Shown: positions 33,219-38,041 of the stretch, piece after piece
Layout: every line of letters begins with the position of its first letter
Numbering within the stretch: the first letter of the stretch is position 1
Notes under the pieces: generated by a model
Told to the model about the DNA's origin: nothing
Database searches by the model: none
What the model saw: the letters and a program-made list of their open reading frames with translations, nothing else
Translations under genes and position numbers: made by a program
Assembly (NCBI GenBank): GCA_016936595.1
Contig: JAFGXO010000007.1
Span: forward strand, 1 to 38,041
Length of the DNA: 38,041 nucleotides
Direction of reading: 5' to 3'
DNA from: Bacteroidales bacterium
GTDB lineage: Bacteria; Bacteroidota; Bacteroidia; Bacteroidales; JAFGUD01

Positions 33219-34541
33219 ATGAAATTCAAACTTCTTTTTTTATTGATGCTTTTTTTTGCTTCATCACCAATTTTTTCGCAAACCATAAACGAAGAATTTT
33301 TAGTTGCAGTTTATGAAAATGACGAATTAAAAATTTTTGAGTTGATGCGAAAAAATGTAAACGTTAATACAATCTCAATAAAAGGAACCTCTCCAATAAT
33401 GTATTCAGTTCAAAACGGCAATTACCTGATTACCAAAAAGTTACTTGATACCGGAGCAGATCCTAATTATCAATCAAAAAACTCGCCACCTGCTTTAATT
33501 AACGCAATAATTAACAACGATACTGCACTGGTTTTTTTGCTTTTAGAATATGGTGCCGATCCGACTATTATAGAAAATACTGAAAGAAAATACCCGCTTT
33601 TGTATGCAATAGAAAGAAATAACTTTGTTCTTGTTGATTTACTATTTTGGTATGGAGCCAACGCAAACCAAAATTCAAATAACATTATTCCTCTTTTTTA
33701 TGCAATTGAATATAATGCAGACACTTCGATAGTTAATCTTATTATTGAAAATAACGCAAATATAAATGCACAAAACATAAACGGCTTTACCCCGTTAATT
33801 GAGGCAGTTTTATATAATAATATAAATGTTACTAAAATTCTACTTCAAAAGAATGCAAATACAGAAATTAGAGATTACACTTCAGAAAAATATAATGCTC
33901 TTGATTATGCTTACAAATATCATCTTACAGAAATAACCGAATTACTTTTGCCTTATTATAAAGATGATGCAAAAAAATATCACAGCATCGCATTATCTCA
34001 AGATTATTTAATTGGAGCAAAAAAAATAAGACAAATAACCGGCAAAAAATATTTAAATCCTGTTATTTCAAACATTACAATAGCTCCTTCTATGTTGTTT
34101 ACATACAATGATTTATATATGGGCGGAAAAATTGGTTTTAAAGAAGCAAGATACAACATAGAAACTAATATTGGAGTTTTACCACGCTTATTTAAAAAAA
34201 GAATTTTATTAGAAGAAAGTCCAAATAATTATTTGCAATTATGGGAAAAACGAACAATGCTTTTTTTTGAAGTAAACAAAAATTTTAACCTTGTTTATTC
34301 TGATGATAACATTAGTGGAATTTATATAAAGGCAGGAGGAAATTTCTCTTTTGGAAGCTACGACGGAATTTTAATAGATTATCAAAAACCATTTGTTCCT
34401 TCATTTGGGCTTGGAATGTGGTCAAAAAAAGATTTTATTAAATTCAGTTTAGGATACGAATATTTACCAATTCAAACTAATTTCGCGCATTTTGTTAAAC
34501 TTGATTTAATTTTTTATTTGCCATTTAAATTTGAGAAATAA
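33219..34541 (+). CDS. Exported ankyrin-repeat protein with C-terminal beta-rich domain
   Basis: A 440-residue protein with a signal peptide (1-21, ending FSQT), about six or seven ankyrin repeats (about 24-245; typical pieces LLDTGADPN, LLLEYGADP, NGFTPLIEAVLYN, ALDYAYKYHLTEI) and a C-terminal domain (about 265-440). The C-terminal domain has alternating aromatic strands and ends in FYLPFKFEK, resembling an outer-membrane-barrel-like or periplasmic beta domain. The repeats probably mediate protein binding in the periplasm or at the surface. The partner is unknown. It is a single-gene unit with a terminator shared with enolase. Confidence 0.8.
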   Translation: MKFKLLFLLMLFFASSPIFSQTINEEFLVAVYENDELKIFELMRKNVNVNTISIKGTSPIMYSVQNGNYLITKKLLDTGADPNYQSKNSPPALINAIINNDTALVFLLLEYGADPTIIENTERKYPLLYAIERNNFVLVDLLFWYGANANQNSNNIIPLFYAIEYNADTSIVNLIIENNANINAQNINGFTPLIEAVLYNNINVTKILLQKNANTEIRDYTSEKYNALDYAYKYHLTEITELLLPYYKDDAKKYHSIALSQDYLIGAKKIRQITGKKYLNPVISNITIAPSMLFTYNDLYMGGKIGFKEARYNIETNIGVLPRLFKKRILLEESPNNYLQLWEKRTMLFFEVNKNFNLVYSDDNISGIYIKAGGNFSFGSYDGILIDYQKPFVPSFGLGMWSKKDFIKFSLGYEYLPIQTNFAHFVKLDLIFYLPFKFEK

Positions 34542-34561
34542 GTATATTCAGTATTTTTAAA

Positions 34562-34590
34562 AAAAAAAGACCTCAAAAGAGGCCTTTTTG
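34562..34590. terminator. Bidirectional terminator between the ankyrin and enolase genes
   Basis: GACCTC aaaa GAGGCC hairpin (34569-34584, one wobble on the minus strand) flanked by A-run and T-run; it suits the minus-strand eno transcript best. Confidence 0.8.
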
Positions 34591-34597
34591 AAAAAAT

Positions 34598-35956
<1,359 letters not shown>

Positions 35957-36091
35957 TTAAAAAACATTTTTTTTTGTTCAAGTTTATAAATATAGATATG
36001 ATTATTTTATTTTAAACAAAAACACGCAAATTTATGAATTAAAAATGAAATTAAAAAAAATATTACCTCAGATATTTGGAAACGATTGCAT

Positions 36092-36121
36092 AAAAAAAGG
36101 ACTGACAAAAATAGTCAGCCC
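36092..36121 (-). terminator. Terminator of the DHOD-like gene
   Basis: On the minus strand GGGCTGAC (36114-36121) pairs with GTCAGTCC (36099-36106; one G-U pair) and is followed by seven T. Confidence 0.85.
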
Positions 36122-36163
36122 TTAGTGTAAGATGTAAGTTAAGGATTTATGTTAATTTAGAGA

Positions 36164-37162
36164 TTAAACAATGTCATCACGATCTGAGAAATAACGCATG
36201 AATTGAACTCTTTCAAACATAGCAGGATTGTCAACTTTTATTTGGCTGGCTAAACCTTTAATTTGTTTGATTGATTCGTATTCGTTATCATTTAAATATT
36301 TAACTAATTCGTCATTCATTTTTTTAATTTGCGACATTCCATTTTTATACAATGTAGAAACAACCTGAACGGCATCAACACCGGCTAAAATCATTTTAAT
36401 TAAACTTTCGCCACAATGTACTCCGGTAGAAGCAGCTAATGAACAACCAAGTTTTCCTGAAGAAATAGCAGCCCAACGTAATGGTAAGCTGATATCAGAA
36501 GGGACACTGAATACATTTGATACTGTAATACTTTTAGTTTTAATATCAATGTCGGGGTTGTAATATCTATTAAATAAAACCAAACCTGCAATGCCGGAGC
36601 CTGAAACTCTTTGAATCATTTTAGCAAGATTAGTGAAAAAAGAGCTCATTTTAATAATGATAGGAATTTTAACAGCTTTTTTAACTTCTTCAATTATTTT
36701 AAAATACGTATCTTCAATTTCTTGAGCTGATTTTTTTACATCACTTGGCATTAAAAAAATGTTAAGTTCAAGAGCATCTGCTCCGGCTTCTTCAATTTTT
36801 TTAGTAAAATATGTCCATTCGTAACTTGAAACACAATTTATGCTTGCAATAATAGGAATATTAACAGCAGCTTTTGCATCTTTAATTAATTTAACATATT
36901 TATTAACGTTATCTTGCTTGATTTTAAGGTCAAAATAATCTAAATTTTCATCATCATAACCAAATTTTTGAGCATCTTTAACAACACTATCATACTCAAA
37001 TACTATTTCTTCTTCAAAAATGGATTTTAAAACAATAGCACCTGCTCCATTTTCTTCCATTTCTTTAAAGTATTTTGTTGATCCGGTTAAACCTGAACTT
37101 CCAACAATAATAGGGCTTTTGAGTTCTAATCCGGCAAATTTTGTTGTAATATCTACTTCCAT
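36164..37162 (-). CDS. Dihydroorotate dehydrogenase-like flavoprotein, substrate unknown
   Basis: A 332-residue FMN-binding TIM-barrel protein resembling class 1 dihydroorotate dehydrogenases and PreA. Typical parts: AGLELKSPIIVGSSGLTG (N-terminal), VLKSI, PIIASINCVSS, a lysine in IIIKMSSF, and the FMN phosphate-binding end GVDAVQVVSTLYKNG. The catalytic loop expected to read N-x-S-C-P-N in dihydroorotate dehydrogenases is replaced by ELNIFLMPSD, so the catalytic Cys is missing. This fits the widespread DHOD-like family of unknown activity, not true PyrD. It is probably cytoplasmic and redox-active. It has its own terminator and is followed upstream by the acyltransferase gene. Confidence 0.85.
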   Translation of the reverse strand: MEVDITTKFAGLELKSPIIVGSSGLTGSTKYFKEMEENGAGAIVLKSIFEEEIVFEYDSVVKDAQKFGYDDENLDYFDLKIKQDNVNKYVKLIKDAKAAVNIPIIASINCVSSYEWTYFTKKIEEAGADALELNIFLMPSDVKKSAQEIEDTYFKIIEEVKKAVKIPIIIKMSSFFTNLAKMIQRVSGSGIAGLVLFNRYYNPDIDIKTKSITVSNVFSVPSDISLPLRWAAISSGKLGCSLAASTGVHCGESLIKMILAGVDAVQVVSTLYKNGMSQIKKMNDELVKYLNDNEYESIKQIKGLASQIKVDNPAMFERVQFMRYFSDRDDIV

Positions 37163-37287
37163 TGTAATTACTGTTTTAAATTTAATTTGTACAAAAAAAA
37201 AGATTTTTTTTCAGAAATATGTATTTTTCGGCATTAAATATTCAAAAATATGTTCAAAAATATATTTATAGTTAACTGTATCAATTT

Positions 37288-38041
37288 TTATTTCAAATAA
37301 ATTGCTCCTTCGGGAACTTTTTTTGTTTTCCAACGACGATGAGACCACAGCCAATTTTCAGGTTGTTTTTGTATTCTTTTTTCAAGTGCAATCATATATT
37401 TTTTAATAATCAATCCTTTGCTTTCCTCTTGAGGATTTTCTGTAATTAACTCAAAATCAATTTCATAAACCCCTCTTTTTCTTTTTGTGATATTAAAAAA
37501 AACTACAGGCATTTTATATTTTTTAGAATATAATTCTACTCCATGCAAACAAGGAGTTGGTTGATTTAAAAAATCTATCCATATTGCTTTTTTCTTATTT
37601 GAAGGATTTTGATCCGACAACATTATTACAGTGTAAGGTTTTTGATGATTTGAAAATGCACGTGCGGTAGTGTTTATTGACTGCATTTTGGTGTTATCTT
37701 TTTGCCTTAGCTTGTTTAAATAAGCATCTATATATTTGTTTTTCAATGGTTTATATAAAATAACTACATCATGTAATAACAAATAAGGAGTAGCCCTTGT
37801 TCCCCACTCCCAATTTCCTAAATGCCCTCCTACAAAAACAATATTTTTGCCTTGTTCAAATAATTTTTTTTCTATTTCTGCATTAATTATCGAAAATCTA
37901 TTTAATAATTTTTTCACACTTAGTGTGTAACCCTTTAAACTTTCTAAAATCAAATCAGATAAATGTTTATAATATTTTTTAGCAATGACAAATATTTCAT
38001 CACTCGATTTTTCAGGAAAAGAATTTTTTAAATTCTCGAAC
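37288..38041 (-). CDS. LpxL/HtrB-type lipid A acyltransferase, N terminus cut by the window end
   Basis: The frame is open to the last base, so the gene begins beyond 38041; at least 250 residues are visible. It begins (in the window) with the NLKNSFPEKS segment, typical of lysophospholipid/lipid A acyltransferases, and carries the catalytic H-x4-E box in GGHLGNWEWG, SDQNPSNKK, and a C-terminal WLWSHRRWK, which is the usual family end. It probably transfers a secondary acyl chain to lipid A at the inner membrane. The TTG at 37951 is not the true start. The 125-bp gap to the next gene holds nothing recognised. Confidence 0.88.
   Translation of the reverse strand, partial: FENLKNSFPEKSSDEIFVIAKKYYKHLSDLILESLKGYTLSVKKLLNRFSIINAEIEKKLFEQGKNIVFVGGHLGNWEWGTRATPYLLLHDVVILYKPLKNKYIDAYLNKLRQKDNTKMQSINTTARAFSNHQKPYTVIMLSDQNPSNKKKAIWIDFLNQPTPCLHGVELYSKKYKMPVVFFNITKRKRGVYEIDFELITENPQEESKGLIIKKYMIALEKRIQKQPENWLWSHRRWKTKKVPEGAIYLK

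Overview
The window is AT-rich DNA from a member of the Bacteroidota, probably Bacteroidales-like. Several things support this: promoters of the Bacteroidota type (TTTG, about 19 nt, then TAnnTTTG), no obvious Shine-Dalgarno sites, short lipoprotein signals followed by Ser/Asn/Gly, DUF4154-PAS-SpoIIE sensor phosphatases, and a fused IcmF mutase. No rRNA, tRNA, CRISPR array, phage gene or insertion sequence was seen. It reads as ordinary chromosome with a high share of uncharacterised envelope proteins. The species cannot be named from this sequence alone.

Layout. (1) 71-7530, plus strand: a tightly packed run of two tandem transmembrane sensor phosphatases (YfiR/DUF4154, coiled coil, TM, PAS, SpoIIE/PP2C), then aroC, cysQ and a thioredoxin-type arsenate reductase. 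Gaps are -1 to 12 bp, so it is probably one transcript. (2) 7670-10581, plus: a secreted protein of unknown function, a small metal-binding-domain lipoprotein and an MBOAT O-acyltransferase. (3) 10612-12677: cobalamin adenosyltransferase (minus), a small membrane protein and a nicotinamidase-like hydrolase (plus). (4) 12768-16889, minus: an SF1 helicase with a C-terminal Vsr/MTES_1575-like domain, a membrane protein and a lipoprotein. (5) 17090-21904, plus: lipoprotein-thpR-queE, then a paralogous pair of membrane-anchored unknowns and an exported EEP-family phosphoesterase. (6) 22005-23736: a rhomboid protease gene broken by one in-frame TAG, a duplicated SPOR-like protein (minus) and an MGMT-like protein. 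(7) 23864-28517: an AddA-like helicase-nuclease (minus), a tandem universal stress protein (plus) and ndk (minus). (8) 28518-38041: a 518-bp AT-rich gap, a duplicated-domain lipoprotein, fused IcmF (minus), an exported ankyrin-repeat protein, enolase (minus), a DHOD-like flavoprotein (minus) and an LpxL/HtrB-type acyltransferase cut by the window end (minus).

Functional links. The cobalamin adenosyltransferase can supply the cofactor used by IcmF, whose residues point to isobutyryl-CoA rather than methylmalonyl-CoA. CysQ (PAP removal) and ArsC are co-transcribed with chorismate synthase and two stimulus-sensing phosphatases, an unusual mixture. Two DNA-processing helicase-nucleases (12768 and 23864) lie about 10 kb apart. 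I did not find one convincing new multi-gene system. The best leads are the tandem YfiR-PAS-PP2C pair, the paralogous membrane pair at 19205-20760, the helicase with an apparently degenerate nuclease domain, the nonsense-interrupted rhomboid gene, and the repeated AAAAAATATTCG element upstream of the metal-binding lipoprotein.
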